NCBI GenBank assembly: GCA_963711495.1
Contig: CAVQEK010000004.1
Coordinates: 248,001 to 312,000 of the forward strand
Direction of reading: 5' to 3'
DNA length: 64,000 bases
DNA from: CAVQEK01 sp963711495
Lineage (GTDB): Bacteria; Bacteroidota; Bacteroidia; Cytophagales; Cyclobacteriaceae
Each line of letters begins with the position of its first letter. Positions within the stretch are counted from its first letter, which is position 1. Position numbers and translations under genes: made by a program. The notes beneath the pieces were generated by a model. That model was not told where the DNA came from and did no database searches. It saw nothing but the letters and a program-made list of their open reading frames with translations. Of the stretch, positions 52,387-61,771 are shown one piece after another.

Positions 52387-53562
52387 TTATTTATTGTCGA
52401 TTAGTCCCCTGCCGCTCTTACGAATTACTCCCTCATCAAGCAATTTGGCGGAGATGACGTCTAACATTCCATTAACGAAATTCTTACTTTTCGGTGTACT
52501 GTAAATTTTTGATATTTCGATGTATTCATTAATTGTGACTTTTATAGGAATACTCGGAAATTCTATCATTTCACCAATGGCAAGTTTAATAAGTACTTTA
52601 TCGATAACCGCGATCCTGGACAATTCCCAATTTTTGAGATGTTCCATGATCAACTTCTCGATCTTATCGTTGTTTTGCACGGTGTATTTAAACAAATTCT
52701 TTAAATAATCTTCATCATCTTCCCGATTGTAAGAGATCTCAGCAAGTTCAAGTTCAGCATCCTCATTTTGTAAGGATTTTAAAGATTTCAAGACGAGGCT
52801 TCTAACAATGGCCCGGTTTTCCTGCCAGTTTAAATCCTCCTCATCGAAATAATTATTTATGATCTCATTTTTGAAAATGATACTTCTAACGATATAATCA
52901 ATGATTTCCCATTCCTTGTTATATGCTATCTCACCTTCCCTAAGGTAAGATTTAAATACTTCGTCCTTATTGAGTATCCCTTTATACCAATCTCTCAATC
53001 GATCTTCTTCCTGCATCCAGTTCACCCTGAGATTTTTGACAAGCTGATTGAAATGATGGTCCGATTTCAGTTTATCAATTACCTTGTTTTCATACAATCG
53101 CTCATGAAAATTAGTTTTTTCACCAAGCACTGCATTCAAAGATTTTCGCTCATCGATGATTTTTTTGTTTTGAAAAGCCAGTTCTATCAGCAGTTGCAGA
53201 ATGGCCACTTCATTGAATCGGATACTATTGACGTCCTTTAACAGATCATCATAATATTTCTGAAAATCCCGATGGTTCTGATTCCTGTAAAATGTGATCG
53301 ATTCAGATACTGCCTGTTCAATTTCCTTTTCGGCAGCTTCGCCGATGACATCTTTTCCGGTGAATTGCATATCAAATTGTTCCAGTGCTTTTTTCTTTTT
53401 GATATCCAATTCATCTTTGTCAACAAGCTCCATGGAATTGAGATCCGGAGAAAAAGTTTCCTTCAGTTTATCCATGGCCAGCTCGTGATTGGCTAATATA
53501 TTATTTTCATAAGCATAAAGCGCCTTGAATGCCTTTATCCTCAGATTATGTCGATTTAACAT
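52387..53562 (-). CDS. nusB: transcription antitermination protein NusB (long form)
   Basis: RNA-binding factor for rRNA antitermination. The frame opens with LNRHNLRIKAFKALYAYENN and has about 250 extra helical residues before the conserved C-terminal block (EHLKNWELSRIAVIDKVLIK, IKVTINEYIEISKIYSTPKS, KNFVNGMLDVIS). The 391 residues compare with about 140 for E. coli NusB, but long NusB proteins are usual in Bacteroidota. It starts the minus-strand housekeeping run, preceded by leucine dehydrogenase. Confidence 0.9.
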   Translation of the reverse strand: MLNRHNLRIKAFKALYAYENNILANHELAMDKLKETFSPDLNSMELVDKDELDIKKKKALEQFDMQFTGKDVIGEAAEKEIEQAVSESITFYRNQNHRDFQKYYDDLLKDVNSIRFNEVAILQLLIELAFQNKKIIDERKSLNAVLGEKTNFHERLYENKVIDKLKSDHHFNQLVKNLRVNWMQEEDRLRDWYKGILNKDEVFKSYLREGEIAYNKEWEIIDYIVRSIIFKNEIINNYFDEEDLNWQENRAIVRSLVLKSLKSLQNEDAELELAEISYNREDDEDYLKNLFKYTVQNNDKIEKLIMEHLKNWELSRIAVIDKVLIKLAIGEMIEFPSIPIKVTINEYIEISKIYSTPKSKNFVNGMLDVISAKLLDEGVIRKSGRGLIDNK

Positions 53563-53618
53563 GGTAAATTTTCAAAGAACGCATATTTTATTGCGGCCGA
53601 AATATAAATTAAAAGCTT

Positions 53619-54722
53619 TTAAAATGCTGACTTAATTTTACTTATCTCATCAATCCTTTTCCAGGCCAACTGTATAGCGGCCTCCTGAGTATGGATACCT
53701 TCCTGCTCCGATTTATTCAAAATATCCAAGGTGGTCTGATAGATTTTCTCCGTTTTACGGTATACTCTTTCTTTACTCCACCCACCCAAATAATCGATAC
53801 CCACATTGATGACGCCTCCGGCATTAATCAGAAAATCCGGGGCGTAAATAAATCCTTTTTTCATCAATAATTTTCCATGACGATCTTCATCCGCCAATTG
53901 ATTATTTGCTGCACCGGCGATTATGCGGCCCTTAAGCCGATTGATAGTATCATCATTGACTGTTGCCCCGAGTGCGCAAGGAGAATAAATGTCGATATCG
54001 AGATCGTAAATTTCATCGGCTGTAACCGGGATTGCTTTATATTGTGAAACGGCATATTTTACCCGATCAGCAGAAATATCGGTGACGTAAATTTTGGCGC
54101 CTTCTTTGGTCAAATATTCTACGAGATACATGCCAACATGACCAACTCCCTGTACCGCTATTTTTTTATGTTCGAGACTGTCATTTCCAAAGGCTTTATG
54201 CGCTGCTGCTTTCATACCCATATACACACCGTAAGCCGTTACCGGGGACGGGTCTCCTCCTCCGCCAATATTTTCAGACAATCCAGTCACGTGCCGGGTT
54301 TCCATGGCAATGTATTCCATATCGTCCGGAGACATGTTTACATCTTCCGCTGTGACATACCGGCCATTGAGACTTTCGATAAAACGTCCAAATCTGCGCA
54401 ACAGTGCTTCATTCTTTATTTTTTCAGCATCTCCGATTATTACCGCCTTTCCTCCTCCGAGATTAAGTCCCGATACGGCCGCTTTAAAAGTCATGCCTCT
54501 GGACAGCCTAAGTACATCTATCACAGCTTCCTGCTCTGACGCATAATTCCACATGCGTGTACCGCCCAAAGCCGGGCCAAGTACAGTATTGTGTATTCCA
54601 ATGATGGCTTTCAATCCGGTTGGCTGGTCATAACAATACACGATTTGTTCATGGGCGGTTTTCGAAATCTCTTCAAAAATCCCTGTCTCCTTCACTTTTT
54701 CCAAATCATTTACCTCAATCAT
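53619..54722 (-). CDS. leucine (Glu/Leu/Phe/Val) dehydrogenase
   Basis: NAD-dependent oxidative deaminase of branched-chain amino acids. The N-terminal part has GIHNTVLGPALGGTRMWNY (about 42-60), GLNLGGGKAVIIGDA with the catalytic Lys, and GDPSPVTAYGVYMGMKAAA; the Rossmann domain has IAVQGVGHVGMYLVEYL (about 176) and NDDTINRLKGRIIAGAANNQ. The 367 residues are typical of Leu dehydrogenase. The gene is divergent from the second ABC exporter, with a promoter-like box in the 80-base gap. Confidence 0.9.
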   Translation of the reverse strand: MIEVNDLEKVKETGIFEEISKTAHEQIVYCYDQPTGLKAIIGIHNTVLGPALGGTRMWNYASEQEAVIDVLRLSRGMTFKAAVSGLNLGGGKAVIIGDAEKIKNEALLRRFGRFIESLNGRYVTAEDVNMSPDDMEYIAMETRHVTGLSENIGGGGDPSPVTAYGVYMGMKAAAHKAFGNDSLEHKKIAVQGVGHVGMYLVEYLTKEGAKIYVTDISADRVKYAVSQYKAIPVTADEIYDLDIDIYSPCALGATVNDDTINRLKGRIIAGAANNQLADEDRHGKLLMKKGFIYAPDFLINAGGVINVGIDYLGGWSKERVYRKTEKIYQTTLDILNKSEQEGIHTQEAAIQLAWKRIDEISKIKSAF

Positions 54723-54754
54723 TGATATAAAAGTTAGGGTTTGTATTAGATTTG
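54722..54754 (+). promoter_or_regulatory. candidate promoter for the ABC exporter gene
   Basis: TTG (54722-54724), 22 bases, TAGATTTG (54747-54754), which matches the Bacteroidota consensus. The gene starts at TTG 54804, about 50 bases further. Confidence 0.5.
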
Positions 54755-54803
54755 CACATCAAACAAAATGGTTATATCTAAAACATGGCAAAAATAGTAC
54801 TTT

Positions 54804-56660
54804 TTGTCGGTATTTCAATTCGCAAGCAAGCTATCAAAAACCATTTTAACCAATCGTAGTTTATTAAGATCAGTGAAAGAATTAAGCTATTTAAATAAGT
54901 ATTTATTCAAATATAAAGGCTATCTCATCTGGGGTACAATTTTTATCATCATTACCAACATTTGCCAGATCATCCCTGCTCAGTTGGTGCGATATGCCTT
55001 GGATCTGGTCATAGAAAATCTGAATATTTACCAGTCTTTTGAGCATTTACACCTGCAAAATGTCTACCGGGCCATCATAGACAGCAGCCTGGTTTTTTAC
55101 GGTATCCTCATTCTGGGCATTGCATTATTAAGGGGACTATTTCTTTTTCTGGTCCGGCAAACGATTATCGTGATGTCCAGACATATCGAATATGACCTGA
55201 AGAATGAAGTTTACGCCCATTATCAGACGCTCCCGGTTAGTTTTTATCGCAAAAACAATACAGGTGACCTCATAGCCAGAATCTCTGAGGATGTGAGCAG
55301 AGTCAGGATGTACATTGGTCCAGCCATCATGTACGGGCTTAATATGTTCACCCTGTTCATTATCCTTATTCCGATTATGTTCTCCATTAATGCCACCCTT
55401 ACCATCTGGGCCTTGGTACCGCTGCCTATATTATCATTGAGTATTTATTTTGTGAATAACATCATAAATAAAAGGTCGGAAGAGATTCAGCGTAGCTTGT
55501 CAAAGCTATCGACCTTCGTTCAGGAGGCCTTTTCAGGAATTCGTGTGATTAAATCATTTGCCCGTGAAAAGGATTCCATTGAAAAGTTTCAGGTGGAAAG
55601 CGATGATTATAAAGAAAAATCGCTAAAGCTGACCCGGGTGAATTCACTTTTCTTTCCATTGATGCTGTCATTAATTGGATTAAGTACCATTCTGACTGTT
55701 TTTGTTGGCGGTGCCGAAGTCATCAAAGGATCCATCAGCATAGGTAACATTGCGGAATTTATTTTGTATGTTAATTTACTCACCTGGCCCGTGACGTCTT
55801 TAGGCTGGGTTACAAGCATTGTTCAACGCGCCGCGGCCTCTCAAAAAAGGATCAATGAATTTCTCCTGACTAAAAATGATATTTTGTCAGAAGAGCAAAT
55901 CGACCAAGAAATTGAAGGCAAGATCGAGTTTAAGAATGTGACATTTACCTACCAGGATTCTGGGATTAAAGCGTTGCATCATCTTTCATTCAAAATAGAC
56001 CCGGGACAGTCTCTGGCGATTATTGGCACCACAGGTTCTGGAAAAAGCACCATTGCCAATATGATTTGCCGATTGTTTGATACTACTGAGGGACAGATAC
56101 TTATTGATGATATTGATATCAGAAAACTGAGCCTTTCCTGCCTTAGAAGCCAGATTGGATATGTGCCACAAGATGTCTTTCTTTTCTCTGATTCCATTAG
56201 CAACAATGTCCGATTTGGACTGGATGAAGTAGATGATTCGAAAATCGCACAGGCATTGAAAGATGCCGATCTTTACCACAACATTTCGGAGTTCCCCAGA
56301 AAATTCGAAACCATGCTCGGTGAACGCGGCATTACCCTTTCCGGTGGTCAGAAACAGCGACTCTCCATCGCCAGGGCCGTTGTACGGGAACCCAAGATCC
56401 TGATCCTTGATGACTGTCTTTCTGCCGTGGATACCAAAACTGAAAATGTTATTCTCAATAACCTGAAAAAAATCATGGCCAATCGCACCAGTGTTATTAT
56501 TTCTCATCGCGTGTCTTCGGCAAAGCTCGCTGATAAAATCATTGTAATCGATGATGGAGCGATTGTAGAAGAGGGCACGAATGAATCGCTGATGGCTGCA
56601 AATGGTGTCTTTAAATCACTTTATGAAAAACAACTTCTTACTGAAGAATTTTCTGAATAG
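54804..56660 (+). CDS. ABC exporter (fused TM and ATPase)
   Basis: Inner-membrane half-transporter; substrate unknown. TTG start at 54804, as no ATG fits in frame upstream. Six helices in about 35-330 (first: GYLIWGTIFIIITNICQIIP), coupling sequence SFYRKNNTGDLIARISEDVS, then Walker A IGTTGSGKSTIANM (about 408), LSGGQKQRLSIARAV, Walker B ILILDDCLSAVDTKTE and VIISHRVSS. The Asp-Asp at the Walker B end (DDCLSAVD rather than DEATSSLD) resembles YheH/YknU-like heterodimeric exporters, where one site is degenerate, so a partner half-transporter might be needed. 618 residues. Confidence 0.86.
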   Translation: MSVFQFASKLSKTILTNRSLLRSVKELSYLNKYLFKYKGYLIWGTIFIIITNICQIIPAQLVRYALDLVIENLNIYQSFEHLHLQNVYRAIIDSSLVFYGILILGIALLRGLFLFLVRQTIIVMSRHIEYDLKNEVYAHYQTLPVSFYRKNNTGDLIARISEDVSRVRMYIGPAIMYGLNMFTLFIILIPIMFSINATLTIWALVPLPILSLSIYFVNNIINKRSEEIQRSLSKLSTFVQEAFSGIRVIKSFAREKDSIEKFQVESDDYKEKSLKLTRVNSLFFPLMLSLIGLSTILTVFVGGAEVIKGSISIGNIAEFILYVNLLTWPVTSLGWVTSIVQRAAASQKRINEFLLTKNDILSEEQIDQEIEGKIEFKNVTFTYQDSGIKALHHLSFKIDPGQSLAIIGTTGSGKSTIANMICRLFDTTEGQILIDDIDIRKLSLSCLRSQIGYVPQDVFLFSDSISNNVRFGLDEVDDSKIAQALKDADLYHNISEFPRKFETMLGERGITLSGGQKQRLSIARAVVREPKILILDDCLSAVDTKTENVILNNLKKIMANRTSVIISHRVSSAKLADKIIVIDDGAIVEEGTNESLMAANGVFKSLYEKQLLTEEFSE

Positions 56661-56967
56661 ACATATAACACACATCACCTTCGCCAGATTGCAATATTTA
56701 ATTTTAGCGTAATATCTCCCGAAAATTCCAAATTTTAGGCTTTTGAGAAATAGAAATTATGCATGTAATATTTTTCTGTTCAGATCAAAATTGCACTTAT
56801 CGACTAAATAATGGCATGATCATGTTGGGCTCAGCAGCGGGTACCGGTAATTCATATTGCTAAAATTTCATTTTCAAAACCAATTGAATGAATAACCTAC
56901 ATCGTTTATGATTACATATTGACATGTTTTAATTTTGTACATCTACTTTTTTTAAAATTGATAAAAA
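56661..56967. other. intergenic region of 307 bases
   Basis: AT-rich spacer between the ABC exporter and a lipoprotein gene. Apart from the -7 box at 56930-56937 I see no tRNA cloverleaf, hairpin terminator or conserved ORF. Confidence 0.5.
56930..56937 (+). promoter_or_regulatory. candidate -7 promoter box
   Basis: TAATTTTG matches TAnnTTTG, 30-42 bases upstream of the lipoprotein gene start. The -33 element is unclear. Confidence 0.35.
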
Positions 56968-58116
56968 ATGCTGCTGACGATGAAACAGATATCTTACTTT
57001 TTAATGGCATGTAGTGCATTGATCTATTTCGGATGTTCATCCGGTAAAAAATCCTATGAGCAAGGTGATTATATTCAGTCTGTGATGCAATCTGTAGACC
57101 GGCTGAGAAAAAATCCCGATCATAAAAAATCCAGGGAAGTACTGGCGCAGGCTTATCCGCTCGCAGTTAAATATTACAACAGTCAAATAGATCGGTATAA
57201 AATGTCCAACGACCGGTTCAAAAATGGGGAGATTGTAGACACCTACAGGGTATTAAATCAAATGAGTCAGGATATTCAGCGTTGTCCAGGGGCCTTGTCA
57301 GTTATCCCCAATCCATATGATTATTATTCAGAAATTAATCAATACGCGAAACAAGCCGCTGCGGAACGATACACGGCAGGTGAAGAAGCGATGAGGCTCA
57401 ATACGCGGCAAGATGCAAAAATTGCTTATGGTCACTTCATTAAGGCAGACGAATATTCTCCCGGTTATTTGGATGTTCGCGATAAAATTGATGAAGCAAA
57501 ATACTATGCCACGCTAAAAGTACGCGTAGAACAAGTGCCCGTACCTACCCTGCAGTATCAGTTAAGTGTACAATTTTTCCAGGATCAGGTCGAACAGTTC
57601 CTGTTCAATTATCATGACAATGAATTTGTACGGTTCTTTTCAGATAAAGATGAATCACTGAAAAATCCAGATCAGATATTAGTTTTTCAGTTAGACGATT
57701 TTGTAGTGGGTCAAACCAATAATTTACAGAAAACCACTGAGGTGTCTAAAGACAGTGTGGTGATGGGACAGGTGAAGCTGGAAAATGGACAATCTGCCAA
57801 TGTTTATGGCACTGTTAAAGCCAAATTCACAGAAAACCGGAGTGAGATCATTTCCAAGGGTTTGTTGAGTATGCGAATTATAGACTCGGCTTCTAATACC
57901 ATTGTTTTCCACGAAAAGTTCCCGGGCCAATTCGTATGGGCCTCGGTATGGGGTAACTTCAATGGCGACGAAAGAGCGTTAACACCAGAAGAAATCAAGA
58001 TTTCTAATCAAAGACCGGTGCCACCACCTCCGCCACAGGATTTATTCATTGAATTTTGTAAACCAATATACAGCCAGATCCAGTCTAAAGTTTTTGGTTA
58101 CTACCGGGGAATGTAA
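56968..58116 (+). CDS. lipoprotein with TPR-like N-terminus
   Basis: Not assigned. A signal peptide ends at a lipobox-like Cys (ALIYFGCSSGKKS), and Met5 (56980) is an alternative start. The N-terminal half is helical with TPR-like spacing (SYEQGDYIQSVMQSVDRLRK, AYGHFIKADEYSPGYLDVRD); the C-terminal half is strand-rich (ILVFQLDDFVVGQTNNLQKT, NFNGDERALTPEEI), ending with a PPPPP run and a Cys-containing helix. 382 residues. It stands alone, with its own terminator and a promoter-like box upstream, so it looks like a single-gene transcript. Confidence 0.7.
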   Translation: MLLTMKQISYFLMACSALIYFGCSSGKKSYEQGDYIQSVMQSVDRLRKNPDHKKSREVLAQAYPLAVKYYNSQIDRYKMSNDRFKNGEIVDTYRVLNQMSQDIQRCPGALSVIPNPYDYYSEINQYAKQAAAERYTAGEEAMRLNTRQDAKIAYGHFIKADEYSPGYLDVRDKIDEAKYYATLKVRVEQVPVPTLQYQLSVQFFQDQVEQFLFNYHDNEFVRFFSDKDESLKNPDQILVFQLDDFVVGQTNNLQKTTEVSKDSVVMGQVKLENGQSANVYGTVKAKFTENRSEIISKGLLSMRIIDSASNTIVFHEKFPGQFVWASVWGNFNGDERALTPEEIKISNQRPVPPPPPQDLFIEFCKPIYSQIQSKVFGYYRGM

Positions 58117-58126
58117 TTCCCCTTTT
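58106..58126 (+). terminator. Rho-independent terminator overlapping the stop codon
   Basis: Stem GGGGAAT/ATTCCCC (7 bp perfect, GTA loop) followed by TTTT (58123-58126) and ATTTTAT. The left arm is inside the end of the lipoprotein gene and the loop contains its stop codon TAA (58114-58116). Confidence 0.7.
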
Positions 58127-59408
58127 ATTTTATGGATGAAAACATTTTCCTTTCCAGCCTGGAAACCAAAGGATTTAAAGCCAGGACTATAAATATGAAA
58201 AACGGTTCAAATCCAACTTTATACCGTGATAGAGTGCCGAAATTGGGGCTGGAAAATGCAAGAAAAACGGAAAGTAAGATCACGTACAGTGCCGAGGCCC
58301 AGAAAAGCGGCGTGATTTTAGGCCAACGGAGTAACGTGGTAATCGATGAAATAAAAAAAAGTAAAATCAACAGGAAATTTTCTGCCACCATTACATTTTG
58401 AAGACCGGTTTTCCAATCCAAAATATTTGGTCTGAATAAACCGCCGAATAATGCTTCCGGAACATGTATAATGAAACTACTTGGCGTTGGTCGAAGATCG
58501 TTAAATCGCAATGTTTTACCAACTTCAGAAGTTGCAATGCCGGCTTTGTAATTGTCGTACACCACCGTGATGATATGCTCCGGTTGCAGGTTGTAATGCA
58601 ATTGGGAAACGAGCAATAGAAGTGTCAGGAAAATGGATGAAAACAAACCCACCGTTTTACCTGAAGACCATTCGTTCCACAGACCTTTTGACAGCCAGAA
58701 CAACACCAAAAGGGTCAGTAATATTGGAACTAACACCGCCGCATAAAAGTATTTCAATTTCCAAATCAAAACGATGGCCAGTAATAACAGGAATATATGA
58801 GCCAGCCCAGGGATTTTCTTGGTTCGTAAATATGTCAATGTTTCTGCTGCCAAAAAGCAGATGGCAGCAACAGCAATACTTTCTTTAATTAAACCCGAAG
58901 ACCAAAAAATAAAAGACGGAAAAAAAAGCACGGCTGCCACAATTGCCAAACGACACTGAGGAAAATGAAACAATAATTTCTCCGCCAAATAAAAACAAGC
59001 TACAGCACTGATCAATGAATAATAAACGCTGATCAGCCAGTAGTTTCCGCCAGTAGCCAGGTAAAAGATGGCCACAATTTTAGCAAAAAAAAAGGCCCTG
59101 GGCTGAGCGCTGAACTGAAAGATCTGGCTGATGTTTTGATCAGATATATTCCCAAAGAACAGTCCCCACATGGATGACGGGTGGTCACGGGAATAGTGAA
59201 TAATCTTTCTCGCTTCTTCAAAGTAATTCCAGGTATCGCCACCCTGGTAATGATACATATAAACCAGCCCGAGGATAATGCCTGCCAATATTTTGATAGC
59301 AACGGCAGGTAGAAAATACCGATGGATTTCCGAAGATTTAAAGGCATGTGTACTCGCCCAGATCAACAAATAGATCACAACAAAATTTGCGATTAATGCG
59401 ATCATCAT
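58125..59408 (-). CDS. polytopic membrane protein, possibly GT-C-like
   Basis: Inner-membrane protein of 427 residues with about ten hydrophobic helices spread across the whole length and only short loops. A first-loop segment YHYQGGDTWNYFEEA (about 53-67), with Asp in a DxW context, and PSFIFWSSGLIKESIAVA (about 174-191) are reminiscent of GT-C-type or EpsG/Wzy-like oligosaccharide enzymes, which is only suggestive. It overlaps the upstream DUF2851 gene by 4 bases, so the two are cotranscribed. Confidence 0.65.
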   Translation of the reverse strand: MMIALIANFVVIYLLIWASTHAFKSSEIHRYFLPAVAIKILAGIILGLVYMYHYQGGDTWNYFEEARKIIHYSRDHPSSMWGLFFGNISDQNISQIFQFSAQPRAFFFAKIVAIFYLATGGNYWLISVYYSLISAVACFYLAEKLLFHFPQCRLAIVAAVLFFPSFIFWSSGLIKESIAVAAICFLAAETLTYLRTKKIPGLAHIFLLLLAIVLIWKLKYFYAAVLVPILLTLLVLFWLSKGLWNEWSSGKTVGLFSSIFLTLLLLVSQLHYNLQPEHIITVVYDNYKAGIATSEVGKTLRFNDLRPTPSSFIIHVPEALFGGLFRPNILDWKTGLQNVMVAENFLLILLFFISSITTLLRWPKITPLFWASALYVILLSVFLAFSSPNFGTLSRYKVGFEPFFIFIVLALNPLVSRLERKMFSSIK

Positions 59409-60685
59409 TCGGCCGGTTTAATTAATTTCATTCCGATGTTGCACTCCAGACATCGCCTGGATTTACAGTAATTATTTCTCAATTCAATGGCTGCCTGGGA
59501 ATCGAAGGCACTTTTTATGGAGATTCCGGCTTTTGTCCATTCACTCACAATGTGATTTTTCTCTGCAGAAATAATTTGCAACAGATCGATGGCGGCATTC
59601 ATAAATTCATCATTGTCAATATGTATGCTATAAGCAGCCAGGACCGGCACCACCGAGTTGATCATTAAATTTTCTGCACTCGACAATCCGACACCTTTTA
59701 TTTTGCGTTTTGATTTCTTCCCAAAATCATAATGATTGCCCCAATATTCTGATTGTTCCAGGGACACCACTTGTCCATAAAAATTTTTGGGGTGCTTATC
59801 TGTAATGGCACTGAACAAATTGGGCATGTGATGCAATAAACCGGCCAATTGGGCAATGCGTATAGTAGGGAAATTGGCAGGCCGCAATCTCAAAAATTTC
59901 CATTGAAAGCGACTCAATGTTGGAATTAAGGCATATTTTTTTGCCAGAAAGGTATATTCCTTTTGTAAAGTTTCCTGGTAATCATCAACGGGAATTTCTG
60001 CCAAAAATCCAGCTTGTCCGAATAACAATGCTTCAACCTGGAATAAATGATCACGGTGTTTTCGCAATATTTTTAAAGGAAGTCCGGCACTCAATGTATA
60101 AAAAGCATCTCCGTTGATCTTAAAACCAAAATTTCTGGCCACGGTTCGATAAGCCACTTCTTCCCAGTCACCTTGAGATTTCCCCAACTCCGATAGTACA
60201 TCCAAGGCTTTCCTTTGCAATCTTTCAACAAGCACTTTATCAAACATACTGTGAGTCGTCAGCGTATCGATGGTATATAGTTGTGGCGAACAGACAATAT
60301 TATGTTCTCCTCCAACCAAATGTTGGTATCGCGCATAGATTTCGGTTGATACTTTGTTTTTAAGGGAAATGGTATGTATTGCCGTGCCATCTGATCTTCT
60401 GGTAATATCATCATTTTCCCAGACCACATGCAACACCACATTGTTGTAGGCCTCGTCTTCATGATGACCATGTTTGTACCAATCCGATGCTTTGAGGTGG
60501 ATTTCCACATGGCCATGCCACATCAGATCACCAATACGGATGGAAGCGTCCAGAAAATCAGGACCTGCATTATTATTTATGGTGCCAGGTCGTATTACAT
60601 GCACGTCCTTTTGATCTTCAATATTCAAATGTTGTTTATTGAAATATTGGAATCTCCACACAAAATGCAGGAAAAATTCATCCAT
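59405..60685 (-). CDS. DUF2851 family protein
   Basis: Unknown function, conserved in Bacteroidota. Characteristic blocks: GTINNNAGPDFLDASIRIGD (about 33-52), MWHGHVEIHLKASDWYKHGH, YNNVVLHVVWENDD, and at the C-terminus Cys-rich YCKSRRCLECNIG, which may bind zinc or iron. The 426 residues match the family. The gene overlaps the polytopic membrane protein gene by 4 bases and lies 218 bases from pyrF, a gap filled by the palindromic element. Confidence 0.87.
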   Translation of the reverse strand: MDEFFLHFVWRFQYFNKQHLNIEDQKDVHVIRPGTINNNAGPDFLDASIRIGDLMWHGHVEIHLKASDWYKHGHHEDEAYNNVVLHVVWENDDITRRSDGTAIHTISLKNKVSTEIYARYQHLVGGEHNIVCSPQLYTIDTLTTHSMFDKVLVERLQRKALDVLSELGKSQGDWEEVAYRTVARNFGFKINGDAFYTLSAGLPLKILRKHRDHLFQVEALLFGQAGFLAEIPVDDYQETLQKEYTFLAKKYALIPTLSRFQWKFLRLRPANFPTIRIAQLAGLLHHMPNLFSAITDKHPKNFYGQVVSLEQSEYWGNHYDFGKKSKRKIKGVGLSSAENLMINSVVPVLAAYSIHIDNDEFMNAAIDLLQIISAEKNHIVSEWTKAGISIKSAFDSQAAIELRNNYCKSRRCLECNIGMKLIKPAE

Positions 60686-60740
60686 AGACAGACAGTTTGA
60701 CCATCTAATATAAAAAAATCAATTATTGAACTTGCAATAT

Positions 60741-60912
60741 TCTAAAGATACAGGGCAAACACATTTAAGAATTTCAGCCTGCAAAAAACCATCTTTTACA
60801 TTGAACATACCCCTTCACCCCTTTCAAAAGGGAAATAGAGGTGTTTTTTGCAGGCTGAAAATCCAATAATATCGTAAATCTATTTTAAATGTGTTTGTCT
60901 TGTCTAAAGATA
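60741..60912. mobile_element. MITE-like palindromic element with 10-bp direct repeats
   Basis: The 10-bp direct repeats TCTAAAGATA at 60741-60750 and 60903-60912 flank a 152-bp element (60751-60902) whose ends form an imperfect 18-bp inverted repeat, CAGGGCAAACACATTTAA against the reverse complement CAAGACAAACACATTTAA (2 mismatches). Inside is a perfect 18-bp inverted repeat, TTTCAGCCTGCAAAAAAC (60772-60789) with its complement at 60843-60860. No coding capacity. The right direct repeat overlaps the last codons and stop of pyrF. This is the layout of a miniature inverted-repeat element with target duplication. Confidence 0.6.
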
Positions 60913-61719
60913 CCGATCGAGATATTGTTTCATTTCATGCTGTAAAGCAGCGGCAGCTTTTCCTGCGTCTTGTGCAAAAGATTGTTTATTGGAAGCATAT
61001 ATAATGCCGCGTGAAGAATTTATCAATAAACCGCACTGTTCATTCAAACCATTTTTTGATACTGCTTCAAGGCTACCTCCCTGAGCACCAACACCCGGCA
61101 CCAACAAAAAATGCTTGGGTACCAGGGTTCGAATCTGACTCAACATCTCCGCTTTGGTAGCCCCAACCACATACATCATTTGCTCATCATTTGCCCAGTT
61201 TTTACTTTTTTTAAGCACTGTTTCATACAATAAGTCGCCACTCTCCAGTCGCTGATTTTGAAAGTCATCACTCCCGATATTGGAAGTAAGTGCAAGCAGG
61301 ATCACCCATTTTTCTGTGTATTTTAAAAAGGGCGTAACCGAATCAATACCCATGTATGGAGCAACCGTGACCGCATCGAAATGATATTGCTCAAAAAATG
61401 TACGGGCGTAAAGATCTGATGTATTGCCTATATCGCCGCGTTTGGCATCAGCGATGGTAAATACATCCGGAGGCAAATATTCCATGGTTTTGGCCAGGCT
61501 TTCCAGACCAGCAGGACCCAGCGCTTCATAAAATGCCAGATTGGGTTTGTAAGCAACTGTATATTTGATGGTGGCATCGATAATTTGCTGATTAAAACTA
61601 AAAACGGGGTCTTTCTCTTTCTTGAGAAATGCAGGTATTTTTCTGATGTCCGCATCCAGACCAACGCACAGATAGGAAGATTTTTTCCGGATATTGGCAA
61701 ATAATTCAGATTTTTTCAT
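60904..61719 (-). CDS. pyrF: orotidine 5'-phosphate decarboxylase (PyrF type 2)
   Basis: Decarboxylates OMP to UMP. Catalytic block DAKRGDIGNTSDLYARTFFE (about 92-111) with the Asp/Lys network, VGLDADIRKIP near 18, and ATKAEMLSQIRTLVP. The 271 residues fit the type 2 PyrF. Upstream, the lolA terminator separates it from lolA. Its last codons coincide with the right direct repeat of the palindromic element at 60741-60912, so the insertion abuts the gene without altering it. Confidence 0.95.
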   Translation of the reverse strand: MKKSELFANIRKKSSYLCVGLDADIRKIPAFLKKEKDPVFSFNQQIIDATIKYTVAYKPNLAFYEALGPAGLESLAKTMEYLPPDVFTIADAKRGDIGNTSDLYARTFFEQYHFDAVTVAPYMGIDSVTPFLKYTEKWVILLALTSNIGSDDFQNQRLESGDLLYETVLKKSKNWANDEQMMYVVGATKAEMLSQIRTLVPKHFLLVPGVGAQGGSLEAVSKNGLNEQCGLLINSSRGIIYASNKQSFAQDAGKAAAALQHEMKQYLDRYL

Positions 61720-61733
61720 GTTTCATCGATCAT

Positions 61734-61756
61734 AAAAAAGACCGTCAGAAACGGTC
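61734..61756 (-). terminator. Rho-independent terminator of lolA
   Basis: On the minus strand GACCGT-TTCTG-ACGGTC followed by six T (61734-61739). A 6-bp GC-rich stem with 5-base loop, 16-38 bases after the lolA stop. Confidence 0.65.
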
Positions 61757-61771
61757 CGTTGAATTGATGAT

